The notes: a model not told the origin generated them from the letters alone. A DNA stretch of 54,993 bases from Verrucomicrobiota bacterium (GCA_003218135.1 QHNQ01000031.1:1-54993), one strand, 5' to 3'; shown: positions 24,232-33,333, counted from the first letter of the stretch. Numbers and translations: made by a program.

Positions 24232-25161
24232 GTGATGGAAAGAAAAATCGCACTGCTGTTCGCGGGGCAAGGCGCGCAATGTGTCGGGATGGGACGCGAT
24301 CTGGCCGAACACTTTCCTGTCGCGGCCGATTTGTTTGGTCAGGCCGACGAAATTCTTGGTCGAAACTTGAGCAATATCGCGTGGAACGGTCCAATCGAGG
24401 AGCTAACGAAGACGAGCAATTGTCAGCCCGCGCTGTATGTTCACTCGCTGGTGGCTCTGGCAATCTTGCGGGAGATCGCAGGCGATTTTCCCGTCGTCGG
24501 TGCGGCTGGTCTGTCGCTTGGGGAAATAACCGCGCACGCAGCCGGTGGCACATTGGATTTTGGAACAGGCTTAGAGCTTGTGCAGCGGCGCGCCGAATTC
24601 ATGGATCAAGCGTGCGCGGCCACGCTGGGCGGCATGGCGGCGATGATCGGTGGGCTGGAAAACGACGTGCGCCAGCTCGCTGCTGATGAAGATGTCGACA
24701 TTGCCAATGTTAATGCACCCGACCAAATCGTAATCTCGGGTGAGCTGGCAAAAGTCGAGGCGGCCGTCGGCGTAGCGAAGGAGTATGGCATTCGCCGTGC
24801 GATGATGCTTAATGTTGCGGGCGCATATCACTCGCGGTTGATGGAGAGCGCGTACGAGAAACTTGGTGCCGTGCTTCAGGACGTTCCAATAGCATCGCCG
24901 CGTTTTCCTGTAATGAGCAACGTGACCGGAATGGAGGTGACAACGCCTGCTGAAATCCGTCGCGCATTGCAGGATCAAGTCACAGGGACTGTGCGGTGGT
25001 TCGATTGCGTGAAGCGGCTGATCGATCTTGGTTGCAATTATTTTATCGAACTTGGACCAGGGAGCGTGCTGGCGGCTTTGTTGCGGCGGGCTCGCAAAGA
25101 AGTGGATGTGATTTCTGTAGGCGCCGTCGAATCCGTTCGTGAGTGCGCGGCTCGAATGTAG
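24232..25161 (+). CDS. fabD: Malonyl-CoA:ACP transacylase
   Basis: Transfers malonate from CoA to acyl carrier protein for fatty-acid synthesis. 309 residues. Motifs: LLFAGQGAQCVGMG (oxyanion region), active-site Ser in GLSLGEITAHAAGG (the usual GHSLGE reads GLSLGE, so the second position is Leu instead of His), GGMAAMIGG, NAPDQIVISG, and catalytic His in VAGAYHSRLM. The start is GTG 24232 or ATG 24235, directly adjacent; ATG 24235 (MERKIALLF) is the better candidate. The stop TAG lies just before a REP-like element at 25172. No other fab gene is next to it. Confidence 0.93.
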   Translation: MMERKIALLFAGQGAQCVGMGRDLAEHFPVAADLFGQADEILGRNLSNIAWNGPIEELTKTSNCQPALYVHSLVALAILREIAGDFPVVGAAGLSLGEITAHAAGGTLDFGTGLELVQRRAEFMDQACAATLGGMAAMIGGLENDVRQLAADEDVDIANVNAPDQIVISGELAKVEAAVGVAKEYGIRRAMMLNVAGAYHSRLMESAYEKLGAVLQDVPIASPRFPVMSNVTGMEVTTPAEIRRALQDQVTGTVRWFDCVKRLIDLGCNYFIELGPGSVLAALLRRARKEVDVISVGAVESVRECAARM

Positions 25162-25171
25162 CTGAGAACCT

Positions 25172-25221
25172 GTAGCCGCTTCGCTGGGCGAAGCGGGCGT
25201 CGCCCCCGGGGCGACGGCTAC
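25172..25221. repeat. REP/BIME-like double hairpin after fabD
   Basis: GTAG, hairpin CCGCTTCG-CTGG-GCGAAGCGG, hairpin CGTCGCCCC-CGG-GGCGACG, then CTAC at 25218. Located 10 bp past the fabD stop codon, where it could serve as a terminator-like 3' end. Confidence 0.8.
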
Positions 25222-25257
25222 AGATCGACAATTACGTTTGGCTACGTAGTTTGGCGC

Positions 25258-25710
25258 ATGAGCATTATCGAACGCGTCGATTCGGATCTTAAGGAAGCGA
25301 TGCGCGCCAAAGACACCACTAAGCTGGGGGTTCTGCGCATGTTAAAATCGGCGCTGAAGTACGCCGCGATCGCAAAATCAGATGCGGATGCTGAGCTGAG
25401 CGACGCCGAAGCTGCACAGGTAATTCGCAAACAAGCAAAACAACGCCAGGATTCAATCGAGAGCTTTGAAAAAGGCGGCCGCGTTGAGCTTGCTGACAAG
25501 GAGAAACAGGAATTATCGATCCTTAATGCGTATTTACCGCAGGCGATGAGCGCCGATGAAATTTCGAAACTCGTCCGGGAAACAATTGCTGAGGTTGGCG
25601 CTAAGTCGAAAGCTCAGATGGGCGCGGTGATGAAAGCGTTGCAGGGGAAAGTCGGTGGTCGCGCCGACGGCAAAACACTGAGCGCGGAAGTGCAAAAGCA
25701 ATTGTCGTGA
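25258..25710 (+). CDS. GatB/YqeY domain-containing protein
   Basis: A 150-residue stand-alone YqeY domain protein, all-helical and related to the tail domain of the amidotransferase subunit GatB. Typical opener MSIIERVDSDLKEAMRAKDT followed by KLGVLRMLKSALKYA, then EAAQVIRKQAKQRQDSIESF and the C-terminal LSAEVQKQLS. The conserved GRADGKTLSAEV end matches the family. Its exact role is not established; a tRNA-related function is inferred from the GatB relation. Downstream, 100 bp separate it from ispD on the same strand. Confidence 0.93.
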   Translation: MSIIERVDSDLKEAMRAKDTTKLGVLRMLKSALKYAAIAKSDADAELSDAEAAQVIRKQAKQRQDSIESFEKGGRVELADKEKQELSILNAYLPQAMSADEISKLVRETIAEVGAKSKAQMGAVMKALQGKVGGRADGKTLSAEVQKQLS

Positions 25711-25813
25711 AGCAAACGCCCAACGTCCAACATCGAATGCTCAACGTCGAATTTACAGAGCTACCGTTCGGGATTGGATGTCCGACGTTCGATGTTCGGC
25801 GTTTTTGATTCCA

Positions 25814-26506
25814 ATGCTGACAGGCATCCTCGTCGCGGCCGGTGACAGCCGCCGCATGGGCTTCGACAAATTGTTTGCAGTAATAGCAGGGAAAACGGTC
25901 ATCGCGCGCACGATAAGCGCATTTGAGGATGCCAAGTGCGTCGATGGAATCATCGTCGTTGCCCACGCAGATCGACATGACGAAATCAAAAAGATCGTTC
26001 GCGAAGAAAATTTTGAGAAGATTCGGTCGATCATCCCGGGTGGCGAACGCCGGCAGGATTCCGTGCGCACCGGCTTGGATCATCTCGACTCATTCACAAA
26101 ATATGTCGCGGTGCACGATGCCGCGCGGCCGCTAGTTATTCCCGAACAGATCGAGCGCGTGTTTCAGCAATGCGTAAATCATGGTGCCGCCGCTTTGGCT
26201 GAACCAATTAACGACACATTAAAACGAGCAGACACCGACTTCCTGGTCAGCGGCTCAGTTGATCGACATCAGCTTTACGCAATGCAAACACCGCAGATTT
26301 TCGAGCGACAGCTGATCGAAGAGGCGTATCGCGCGGTTTACGCAGAAAATCTTTTCGTGACGGACGAAGTTTCAGCGGTCGAGCGACTCGGTCGCAAGGT
26401 GGTTCTCGTTCTGAACGACGAGTTCAATTTCAAAATTACTTATCCGCGGGATTTGCCACTTGCGGAGTTTGTGGTGAGACGACGGAGGGATCCTGCCGCC
26501 AATTGA
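25814..26506 (+). CDS. ispD: 2-C-methyl-D-erythritol 4-phosphate cytidylyltransferase
   Basis: Third step of the MEP isoprenoid pathway: makes CDP-methylerythritol. 230 residues from ATG 25814 (MLTGILVAAGDSRRMG), the standard start with the CTP-binding LVAAG-S-RM loop. Further motifs: PGGERRQDSVRTGL, VAVHDAARPLV (catalytic Arg and Asp) and QTPQIFERQLIEEAY, then TDEVSAVERLG. Twelve codons upstream in frame are not part of the family. IspF, often adjacent, is not found here. It converges with the phosphoesterase gene, with 26 bp between the stops. Confidence 0.95.
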   Translation: MLTGILVAAGDSRRMGFDKLFAVIAGKTVIARTISAFEDAKCVDGIIVVAHADRHDEIKKIVREENFEKIRSIIPGGERRQDSVRTGLDHLDSFTKYVAVHDAARPLVIPEQIERVFQQCVNHGAAALAEPINDTLKRADTDFLVSGSVDRHQLYAMQTPQIFERQLIEEAYRAVYAENLFVTDEVSAVERLGRKVVLVLNDEFNFKITYPRDLPLAEFVVRRRRDPAAN

Positions 26507-26532
26507 CGCTTTCGTGTGCAAACGGCGAAGCG

Positions 26533-27255
26533 TCAACGGCCAAGTGCGAGCCGCTCGGCGAGGAGCTGCGGCAGACCGGCTTTGGAAATCTTCTTTTGCG
26601 CGTTGGCCACGTCGTATTTTACGCGCACGAGTTCCACCAGTTTATTTTCGACATCGTAAATGCAATATGCTGCGTGCCAATTTCCGTCGCGCGGTTGTCC
26701 TACGCTGCCTGCATTGATGAAGTACTTCTTGCCCGGCTCGATGCGGACGTGTTCGATTCTCTCCTGCCGGACACCCTGGTCGCGAACGAACACCATCGGC
26801 ACGTGGGTATGGCCGAAAAAACAGACGGCAGTGCGCTGGTAGGTGAAACTTGCGACAGCGTCGAGATTGCTGAAGACATAGCCCCATTGGCCGGGCGTAT
26901 CGAGTGTCGCGTGCACGATCGTGAAATCATGTACTCGCTTTTGTAAAGGCAACTTGCGCAGCCATTCCTTATCCGGATCCGTTAAGGTGTCACGGGTCCA
27001 TTGAATGGCGCGCTCGGCCAACTCGTTGAAATGTTCCGAGGAAGCGGAAAGTGTTACCTCCTCATCGTGATTGCCTTTTACCACGGGGCAATCCAGTTCC
27101 CGGACAAGGTCAAGGCATTCTCGCGGGTTGGCGTTATAACCGACCACGTCTCCTAAACAAATAAAGTGGGTACATCTGCGGCCGCGTGCATCCGCGAGCA
27201 CTGCTTCGAGCGCTTCGAGATTAGCGTGGATATCACTCAAAATTGCGAACCGCAT
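26533..27255 (-). CDS. YfcE-like metallophosphoesterase
   Basis: Calcineurin-type phosphoesterase of the single-domain YfcE/MJ0936 group, about 240 residues. Metal-binding motifs are complete: ILSDIHANLEALEAVL, GDVVGYNANP, VVKGNHDEE, a histidine in IVHATLDTPGQWGYVF, FGHTHVPMVF, and NAGSVGQPRDGN. Start at ATG 27255 (MRFAILSDIHAN); ten codons upstream are weak. Substrate unknown; members hydrolyse phosphodiesters or nucleotides. Stands alone on the minus strand. Confidence 0.92.
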   Translation of the reverse strand: MRFAILSDIHANLEALEAVLADARGRRCTHFICLGDVVGYNANPRECLDLVRELDCPVVKGNHDEEVTLSASSEHFNELAERAIQWTRDTLTDPDKEWLRKLPLQKRVHDFTIVHATLDTPGQWGYVFSNLDAVASFTYQRTAVCFFGHTHVPMVFVRDQGVRQERIEHVRIEPGKKYFINAGSVGQPRDGNWHAAYCIYDVENKLVELVRVKYDVANAQKKISKAGLPQLLAERLALGR

Positions 27256-27374
27256 TGTCAAAAAATTAAACCCGCGAGCGGTCAAAACGTTACAGCGTTA
27301 CAGCGTGACGACAATCGCTTGCTCGCCAAAATGTTAACGTCAACTCCGAACCAGTCTGCGATCAGGCGAGTTAA

Positions 27375-28145
27375 CTATTTAGCCGTTTTGTTCGGCTTGT
27401 CTGGAATTCGTTGTTCCTGCGGGATTCCAAGTTTGTCTTCGAGGAATTTCAGCCGTGCGATCAACGTAGGCAGCCGCTCCTGCGGACCCTCGTCATACAA
27501 GTGGCGGAGGCGCTCATATGCCTCGCGTTCGCGCCCTTCGCAGTAAGAAAGCTCATAGGCCGAGAAGCGCTTGTCGAACGGCCGCGCCCCAGGCAAGGCC
27601 GCGGCGTTCGCGTAAAATTCGGAAGCGCGCTCGTGATCTTTATATTTCTCCTTATAAAGCCGGGCAAGCGCTTCGTAGAGATCGGGGCGATCCGGATTAT
27701 TCTTTATTCCGCGTTCGAGGAAATCCTTGCCCAAGCCAAAATATTCACGCTGCGCTTTGACTCGCAGCGCAAGGCGCGGTTGGTTTTGATCGTTCATCGC
27801 GGCAACGCTGGCGTTCCATGCCATGTGCCAGGCTGCCGTATCCCAAAACAGCATCACCCGTGGTTGCAGCGTCGTGATGTGCCGGAACAATAACAGCATG
27901 CGCCCCCATTCTGTGTTTTCCCACGCTGTATATGCCTGAAGAAAAAGGCCATCCGCCACAATCGCTCGAAACCCGCTCAACGCCGCGACGAAACCGAGTT
28001 GCCCGAGTTTTTCACGAAGATCGAGGTTAAATTCGACGCCCCGAAAATGTTCCTGTCGATGCAGCTCCGCCAGGTTGCGTTCGATTGGTAACTTCAAGAA
28101 GCCGAGCCCGATCAACACTGCCAGCACGATGATTGTCCGCATCAC
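27375..28145 (-). CDS. Membrane-anchored TPR-like protein, partner of the ABC transporter
   Basis: A 256-residue protein with an N-terminal membrane segment (MMRTIIVLAVLIGLGFLKLP) and a helical body reading like tetratricopeptide repeats: LFRHITTLQPRVMLFWDTAA, LERGIKNNPDRPDLYEALAR, RASEFYANAAALPGAR. It has no catalytic motif I recognise. Its start overlaps the stop of the ABC permease gene by 4 bp (ATGA), so the two are translationally coupled, and a role together with the exporter is likely (inference). It resembles the unnamed last gene of ABC-2 operons in this lineage. Confidence 0.8.
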   Translation of the reverse strand: MMRTIIVLAVLIGLGFLKLPIERNLAELHRQEHFRGVEFNLDLREKLGQLGFVAALSGFRAIVADGLFLQAYTAWENTEWGRMLLLFRHITTLQPRVMLFWDTAAWHMAWNASVAAMNDQNQPRLALRVKAQREYFGLGKDFLERGIKNNPDRPDLYEALARLYKEKYKDHERASEFYANAAALPGARPFDKRFSAYELSYCEGREREAYERLRHLYDEGPQERLPTLIARLKFLEDKLGIPQEQRIPDKPNKTAK

Positions 28146-29077
28146 AGTTCTTTCCCGTAAAATACAAACGTGGCCAGCAGCGTGTAGATGGTAGTGTAGA
28201 AAACTCCGAGCAAAGCAGTCTTGGCAAAGACGCTGAGAGAAATTGCGGTGCCGGCGATAATGTCATCAACTAAATTGAAGGCCTGCAGGTCCGGGAACAA
28301 CAATGCCACTATCGCGAGAAAAATGCGGCTAACCAGTCCACTGCTGTGTTCGTGCAGCCAATATTCGCGGGCGGTCGCTTGCAGGTGCCCGATGAAATAA
28401 ATGAAAGCCATCACAACGATGGTGAAGATATTTGACGTGGCGAATGTGGAAACGAACAGGGTGAGCGCTGCGAGGAGGCACGCCTTCAGGTAAATGATCA
28501 CAATTCCTGGAAAAATGTCGATGTTGAACGCGGACGATTGGATGATGCGGATGGCATCAGCGACTTGATCCCGGGGCGCATTGGACATTTGTTGCAATGT
28601 CGCGTGCACAACAGCCTGTTCGCGGATGTACAATACGAGCAGAAACGCTGCCCCCATCACCAGCGTGCTAATCGCCAACAACAGAAGCACTCCAGCAATT
28701 TTTCCCAGAATGTATTCGAAGCGCGGTACTGGTTTCGCAAGAATCGTGTAAAGTATCCGGTCATCGAGGTCTTGTGGCAGGAGTCGCGCAGTGGCAACGA
28801 TCGCCAGAAGGGATGTAAAAATCGAGATCGCCCCGAGCGAAACGTCTTTCAAGATTTGAAATTCCTGCTGAAAAGAGAACTGCGCCATGAAGATCGAGCT
28901 GCCGATCAAAAGAAGTCCAAAGATCAGGAGCACATAAAAGACCTTCAGGCGTGTCAGTTCGGTAACAGTGTTGATTGTGATCGCGTAAATGCGAGAGAAA
29001 GAGAAGGGTCGATACCGCTTCGCGGATGTTGAAGTGTTAAACTGCTGAAGCGTTGAAGCGGTTTCGCCGTTACTCAT
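28142..29077 (-). CDS. ABC-2 type transporter permease
   Basis: A 311-residue integral membrane protein with about six helices, of the ABC-2 family (NosY-like). Residues about 30-70, YAITINTVTELTRLKVFYVL, form the amphipathic entry, followed by TM segments and SIFTSLLAIVATARLLPQDL, RILYTILAKPVPRFEYILGK, the family's typical coupling region. The N-terminal twenty residues (TASTLQQFNTSTSAKRYRPF) derive from a TTCAACGCTTCAGC-type dispersed repeat and may not be native. Its start overlaps the ATPase gene by 4 bp. It would move an unknown substrate outward with the ATPase at 29074. Confidence 0.9.
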   Translation of the reverse strand: MSNGETASTLQQFNTSTSAKRYRPFSFSRIYAITINTVTELTRLKVFYVLLIFGLLLIGSSIFMAQFSFQQEFQILKDVSLGAISIFTSLLAIVATARLLPQDLDDRILYTILAKPVPRFEYILGKIAGVLLLLAISTLVMGAAFLLVLYIREQAVVHATLQQMSNAPRDQVADAIRIIQSSAFNIDIFPGIVIIYLKACLLAALTLFVSTFATSNIFTIVVMAFIYFIGHLQATAREYWLHEHSSGLVSRIFLAIVALLFPDLQAFNLVDDIIAGTAISLSVFAKTALLGVFYTTIYTLLATFVFYGKEL

Positions 29078-29961
29078 TTTTCGTTCCGCGCCTCTTCGTT
29101 GCTCTGCATTTTGGTTTCGTCGGCTCTGGTGGCCTCGAGGAATAATCTTTCCAGTGTGGTCGTAGATTTGCGCCGCTCGATCAGTTTCCCGTTTGAGCGG
29201 GCAACGGTCGATTCGATCTCACGGATCAGCTCTTCGGAGGCGTCCGTGATAACTAGCTCGGTTTGATTTTCGATCGCGATCAGTTCCTGCAAGTGCCCTT
29301 CGCGCACCAGCACACCATTGGCCAGAATGCCGATACGATCGCAGATTTCCTGTGCTTGCGCGAGCAAGTGCGAAGAGAGAAGCACAGTGATTCCGCGGCC
29401 TTTCAGCTCGAGGATTAGATCGCGAATGTCGCGCGACCCTGCCGGATCGACACCAGCAGTGGGTTCATCCAACACCAGCAGCCTGGGGTCATGAATCAGC
29501 GCTTGAGCAAGACCGATGCGCTGCAACATTCCCTTGGAATAAGTGCCAAGCCGGCGGTTGCGCGCTTTGGTTAAGCCGACAAGATCCAGCAATTCGTTGA
29601 CTCGATTCTTTAATGCGGCGCCTCGCAGCCCGCAGAGACGCCCAAAGAAACGCAACGTTTCTTTTCCGGTAAGATACTTGTAGAAATACGGATTCTCCGG
29701 AAGGAAACCGACTGCTTCCCGGCTTTCGACAAGACGACTATCGCATCCAAAAATTTCCGTGCCACCGCGCGTAGGAGACACCAAACCGAGAATAATTTTC
29801 AAGGTCGTGCTTTTACCGGAACCATTCGGTCCGAGCAGGCCGTACACCTCGCCGGGTTCGATGCGCAGGTTGAGGTCCTTCACCGCGACAACCGATTGTC
29901 GATGAAACGGCACCGGGAAAATTTTGGTCAGTCCGTGAACTGCGACCGCCGAGTTAGTCAT
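29074..29961 (-). CDS. ABC transporter ATP-binding protein
   Basis: Nucleotide-binding subunit of an ABC-2 exporter, about 295 residues. Walker A GPNGSGKST, Q-loop region, signature TYSKGMLQRIGLAQAL, Walker B RLLVLDEPTAGVDP and switch His in VLLSSHLLAQ are present, with a C-terminal extension of about 80 residues typical of the CcmA/NatA group. Start at ATG 29961 (MTNSAVAVHGLTKIF); MTFA just upstream is also possible. It overlaps acylphosphatase at its 5' end and the permease at its 3' end, so the four genes acyP-like, ATPase, permease and TPR protein form one tight operon. Confidence 0.95.
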   Translation of the reverse strand: MTNSAVAVHGLTKIFPVPFHRQSVVAVKDLNLRIEPGEVYGLLGPNGSGKSTTLKIILGLVSPTRGGTEIFGCDSRLVESREAVGFLPENPYFYKYLTGKETLRFFGRLCGLRGAALKNRVNELLDLVGLTKARNRRLGTYSKGMLQRIGLAQALIHDPRLLVLDEPTAGVDPAGSRDIRDLILELKGRGITVLLSSHLLAQAQEICDRIGILANGVLVREGHLQELIAIENQTELVITDASEELIREIESTVARSNGKLIERRKSTTTLERLFLEATRADETKMQSNEEARNEK

Positions 29962-30229
29962 GGCGAATGTCAAAACCGCGGGCAGTGACAGGTTTGTCCA
30001 GCTTATTTTCGGTTTGCTTGTGAATCAGGGAATGCAGTTCGCCTTGCCTGATGCCATCGAGGAATGCGCGCACTTCATCGTCGTCACCTGTAACGTGAAG
30101 TTCGACGCGGCCATCCGCCAGGTTGCGCACCCAGCCGGTTACATCAAATCCTTTAGCTACATCGCGCACAGACCAGCGGAAGCCGACGCCTTGCACATGT
30201 CCCTCGTAGAAAACCTGGAGCGAAATCAT
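29954..30229 (-). CDS. acyP: Acylphosphatase
   Basis: Small enzyme that hydrolyses carboxyl-phosphate bonds of acyl phosphates. 91 residues from ATG 30229 (MISLQVFYEGHVQGVGF). The catalytic Arg lies in QGVGFRWSVRDVA and the Asn in GWVRNLADGRVEL; HVTGDDDEVRAFLDGI is the usual helix. Six upstream codons (MSTPAT) are also in frame. The stop lies inside the start region of the ABC ATPase gene, so they are co-translated. Confidence 0.94.
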   Translation of the reverse strand: MISLQVFYEGHVQGVGFRWSVRDVAKGFDVTGWVRNLADGRVELHVTGDDDEVRAFLDGIRQGELHSLIHKQTENKLDKPVTARGFDIRHD

Positions 30230-30318
30230 GGTCGCTGGCGTTGACAACTTGCTACCTTTTAGACTGCGGACGTTGCACTACGAATCGACAAGCTCGTTTC
30301 GCTTCATCGTTTAACTTG

Positions 30319-30753
30319 TCACTTGTACGAATAGACGAGACAGAAGCTGCCTTCGCCGCCTTCGACTACATCGACCGAGACAACGTACTGACCGCTGTTA
30401 GCCGGGGAAAATCCAGCCGCGGCTTTGTCCCCGTTGTCGTAGTTTTCCGTCGTCACCTGTTTCCCGGTTTCATCATAAACGCTGACGGCAATTTGTTTCA
30501 CCGGTTCCGTGGCGCCAACGGAGAACCAGTACTGATTTCCCGCGTAAAGATTCACAGCGACGAGCGCGTGTTCGTGTGGCTTGACAACCCCGCACCAATG
30601 TCCGTCGCGGATCTTGAAGCCATCGTTTGAAAATGCTCCGGCAACGTCCAGCGCGTCTTTGCGCGCGTTCACCTCGGCATCCGTTTCAGCGCGGACGGCA
30701 ATGTTGGTACCCAACACCAAAAACCAAACAATAAACGGCAGACAGCGTTTCAT
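30319..30753 (-). CDS. Exported hypothetical protein, beta-rich
   Basis: A 144-residue protein with signal peptide MKRCLPFIVWFLVLGTNIAVRA. The mature part is beta-rich (HALVAVNLYAGNQYWFSVGA, KQIAVSVYDETGKQVT, SGQYVVSVDVVEG) and ends in SFCLVYSYK. Two cysteines (HWCGVV and SFCLV) may form a disulfide. The layout recalls pre-peptidase C-terminal-like domains but is not diagnostic. Its start overlaps the stop of the next gene upstream (30750-31565) by 4 bp, so the two exported proteins are one transcription unit. Function unknown. Confidence 0.75.
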   Translation of the reverse strand: MKRCLPFIVWFLVLGTNIAVRAETDAEVNARKDALDVAGAFSNDGFKIRDGHWCGVVKPHEHALVAVNLYAGNQYWFSVGATEPVKQIAVSVYDETGKQVTTENYDNGDKAAAGFSPANSGQYVVSVDVVEGGEGSFCLVYSYK

Positions 30754-31565
30754 TTCGGTAAGTCTTTGCTCTCTATTTCTGTTATTGCCTTGCCAACCGA
30801 TTTGTTGACTTTCCGTACATCATCTACCGTTGGCGCTTTCCCCGATGGAAACGAAACTAGCTTCTCGATTTCCCCGAGCTGTTCGCTCACATTCTTGACC
30901 AGGGGTTCCCCGCGTAATTCGGGCGAGATTTCATTAATTTTTGACTGCATGAAGCGGACCAGCGCTGGTTGCCGCAGCACCTTTGCGCTGTCTTCATTGT
31001 AGTCCTGCATGATCGCTGCAGTGACGACCTGGGTGCCGCGAATCCAGCCACCGAGAGTCACCAGGATTACGAGGTCCTGGTCGGCATGCGTTTGCATTGA
31101 AGATTTCACCTCGTTTTCCGTCGCTTCTAGTTCTTCCTGTACCGTGTCCCATTCGCTGTGCTCGGCGAACTCATTGATGCTATTGCCGCGGGCAAGTAGC
31201 TTTTCACTCACTCCCAGCGCCTTTGCCAGCTTGATGATGTCCGATCCGATGTTTTTAACCTGCTGACCGTCCTTCGCTTCGACAGCAATAAAACCGTCGG
31301 CGATTAAACCGCCCAGGTTCAGCGCGATCTGCGCGCGGTTGCGGTACGTCGCCGGGATCGGGCCGCGGTACTGCCCTGCCCAGTTCGTCTTTCCCGACTT
31401 TCCAAGCGCGGCAAAAAGTTCGCCCGGTGTCGGGATGCTGATCGAATCGCTTTTTGCCGCTTTTGACAGTTGATCGGACGACAGACGTCCGGTCTCCGCG
31501 GCGCCCGCCGTTGCGAAAACGCTCGCCACTAACGCAAGCCTCCCCAGTTTGGCTAAGTGAATCAT
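30750..31565 (-). CDS. Exported hypothetical protein, helical
   Basis: A 271-residue protein with an N-terminal signal peptide (HLAKLGRLALVASVFATAGAA) and a mostly helical mature region. It includes PTPGELFAALGKSGKTNWAG, NRAQIALNLGGLIADGFIAV, LVILVTLGGWIRGTQVVTAA and a C-terminal coiled-coil-like stretch VDDVRKVNKSVGKAITEIES. I do not recognise the family. It forms an operon with the smaller exported protein downstream (ATGA overlap) and is divergent from the DivIC-like gene, with only about 36 bp between starts. Confidence 0.78.
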   Translation of the reverse strand: MIHLAKLGRLALVASVFATAGAAETGRLSSDQLSKAAKSDSISIPTPGELFAALGKSGKTNWAGQYRGPIPATYRNRAQIALNLGGLIADGFIAVEAKDGQQVKNIGSDIIKLAKALGVSEKLLARGNSINEFAEHSEWDTVQEELEATENEVKSSMQTHADQDLVILVTLGGWIRGTQVVTAAIMQDYNEDSAKVLRQPALVRFMQSKINEISPELRGEPLVKNVSEQLGEIEKLVSFPSGKAPTVDDVRKVNKSVGKAITEIESKDLPK

Positions 31566-31601
31566 CGCGCTCAGATTATCCGCGCCTCCGACAAATTGCC
31601 A

Positions 31602-32087
31602 ATGGGAATCTCACGGCCCTCAGACGAGCTCAACGGCAAGCTCCTTTCGGCGCTTTCGATCCCTGTGCCGGAGCCAGCGGAGGAACTTGGTGACAAAGCT
31701 GTGTATGGCGTTACACTGGGCAAAGTGGATCACCCCTACGGCGATTTCCGCGCGCGTCGCGAAGCTTCCGTTTGGCAGCGACTGAACCGGATTCTTCTCG
31801 TCTTGCTGATCATTGCGATCTGGCTCGTGATCGTGAGCTTGTTTGTGCCGCCGTACAAGAAGCTTATGCAGAGCCGCGCGGAGATCGACAACCTCCAACA
31901 AAAGGTCAATGAACAGCAAACCTTGCTCGCACGTCAGACGCGCGAGGTGAATTTGCTTAAGACGGACGTGACGTATCTCGAAACGATTGCGCGCGATCGC
32001 CTCGACCTGATGAAACAGGGCGAAACAATTTTCCGCCTCGAGACCGCGCGCGCCAAACCGAAGCCGAACGATTCCGCGCGCCGTTGA
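31602..32087 (+). CDS. Septum formation initiator (DivIC/FtsB-like) protein
   Basis: About 161 residues from ATG 31602 (MGISRPSDELNGKLLS). A cytoplasmic N-terminal stretch precedes one membrane helix (ILLVLLIIAIWLVIVSLFV), a coiled coil (QSRAEIDNLQQKVNEQQTLL) and the family end ETIARDRLDLMKQGETIFRL. This is the DivIC/FtsB plan: a bitopic division protein interacting with FtsL/FtsQ. The cytoplasmic part is longer than in E. coli FtsB. It ends just before a REP-like element, then prfB on the same strand. Confidence 0.88.
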   Translation: MGISRPSDELNGKLLSALSIPVPEPAEELGDKAVYGVTLGKVDHPYGDFRARREASVWQRLNRILLVLLIIAIWLVIVSLFVPPYKKLMQSRAEIDNLQQKVNEQQTLLARQTREVNLLKTDVTYLETIARDRLDLMKQGETIFRLETARAKPKPNDSARR

Positions 32088-32089
32088 GT

Positions 32090-32156
32090 GTAGAGGCGCT
32101 TGTGCCAAGCGCCTTTCAACTCCGACTCCCCCGGCGTTTGATACAAATGCCGCTAC
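32090..32156. repeat. REP/BIME-like element, 5' side of prfB
   Basis: GTAG plus hairpin AGGCGCTTG-TGC-CAAGCGCCT, then GGCGTTTG-ATA-CAAATGCC and CTAC. Nearly identical to the copy at 33330-33385, so prfB is flanked by two direct copies. Confidence 0.85.
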
Positions 32157-32195
32157 AAGCTTTGCGCTTCGTTGCGATTTCAATTACCTTTTTCC

Positions 32196-33333
32196 ATGCC
32201 AACGGAAATCTCCATTCCAGATGCTGAGGATCTGAAATCGCGCGTACGCGAGCTGCGGAGGTTTCTTTGACGTTGCGAGGCTGCGAAAAGATTTAGCTGC
32301 AATTGAAGGGCGCATGGCCGCGTCGGATTTCTGGTCGAACCGCGAGCGCGCTCAGGCAGATGTCGAGGAAGTTTCTCGATTGCGCTCGCTGATTAATCCG
32401 TTCGAGGAACTGGAGCGCGAGATTGAGGATTTTAGCGCATTGCAACAGCTGGCTGCGGAAGAACCCGACGCGGCGCACCGCGCGCACGCCGAGAAAGAAG
32501 TCGCGGCGGAACATGATCGGCTGCTTCACAAACTGCAAGAATTCGAACTGCGACAGTTTTTTTCCGGTGAGAACGACGGTGCGAATGCATTTGTCACGAT
32601 TCATTCGGGAGCGGGCGGCACCGAGTCATGCGACTGGGCCGACATGCTGTTGCGGATGTACCAGCGCTGGATTGAGCGAAGCGGGTTCAAATCGCAGACG
32701 GTGGACATTCAACAGGGGGAAGAAGTGGGCATCAAATCGGTCACTTTGCTCGTGACCGGCGAATATGCCTACGGACATCTGCAAACAGAGCGTGGCGTAC
32801 ACCGGCTCGTGCGCATTTCGCCGTTCGATGCGAACAAACGGCGGCATACTTCGTTCGCGAGCGTCGATGTTGTTCCTGAAATTGGCGATGCCGCGCCGAT
32901 TGAAATTAATCCAGCCGATCTGGAGATCGACACGTTTCGCAGCGGCGGCAAAGGCGGGCAAAACGTCAACAAAGTCGAGACTGCGGTGCGCATCCTGCAT
33001 AAGCCGACAGGAATTGTGGTCGCGTGCCAGGCCGAACGCAGCCAGGGACGTAACCGTGAGCTGGCGATGAAAATGTTAAAAGCAAAACTTTACCAGCTTG
33101 AGGAAGACAAGAAGCGTGCCGAGATGGAGCGGCAATACGGCGAAAAGGGCGAGATCGCGTGGGGAAATCAGATTCGCTCGTACGTTTTTCAGCCGTATCA
33201 AATGGTGAAAGATCACCGCACAGGTGCAGAAACGAGCAACGTGCAAGCTGTGATGGATGGCGAGATCGACATGTTCATCCAGGCGAAATTGCGCGGAGAG
33301 AAAAATGTTAAGACGGAAGACAAAGCATTGTAG
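32196..33333 (+). CDS. prfB: Peptide chain release factor 2, programmed +1 frameshift
   Basis: Release factor recognising UGA and UAA. Starts at ATG 32196 ([20 protein letters not shown]). The zero frame stops at TGA 32268-32270 within TTT-CTT-TGA-C; a +1 shift at CTT gives GAC and the frame continues as [16 protein letters not shown] to 33333. A Shine-Dalgarno-like GGAGG (32257-32261) sits 3 nt before CTT, the classical RF2 autoregulatory arrangement. Stop-codon tripeptide SPF in [15 protein letters not shown] and the GGQ motif in [15 protein letters not shown] are intact. The final stop TAG is part of the GTAG foot of the following REP element. Total about 379 residues including the shifted part. 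Confidence 0.97.
32257..32271 (+). promoter_or_regulatory. RF2 programmed frameshift site
   Basis: GGAGG at 32257-32261, slippery CTT at 32265-32267 and in-frame TGA at 32268-32270 followed by C. When RF2 is scarce the ribosome shifts +1 and completes RF2, a well-established feedback. Spacing between the internal SD and CTT matches the known signal. Confidence 0.93.

Noticed and set aside
24066-24686. A 206-codon frame on the plus strand over the palindromic element and fabD.
   Set aside because: Arg-rich, starts in a repeat, and overlaps the well-supported fabD in another frame.
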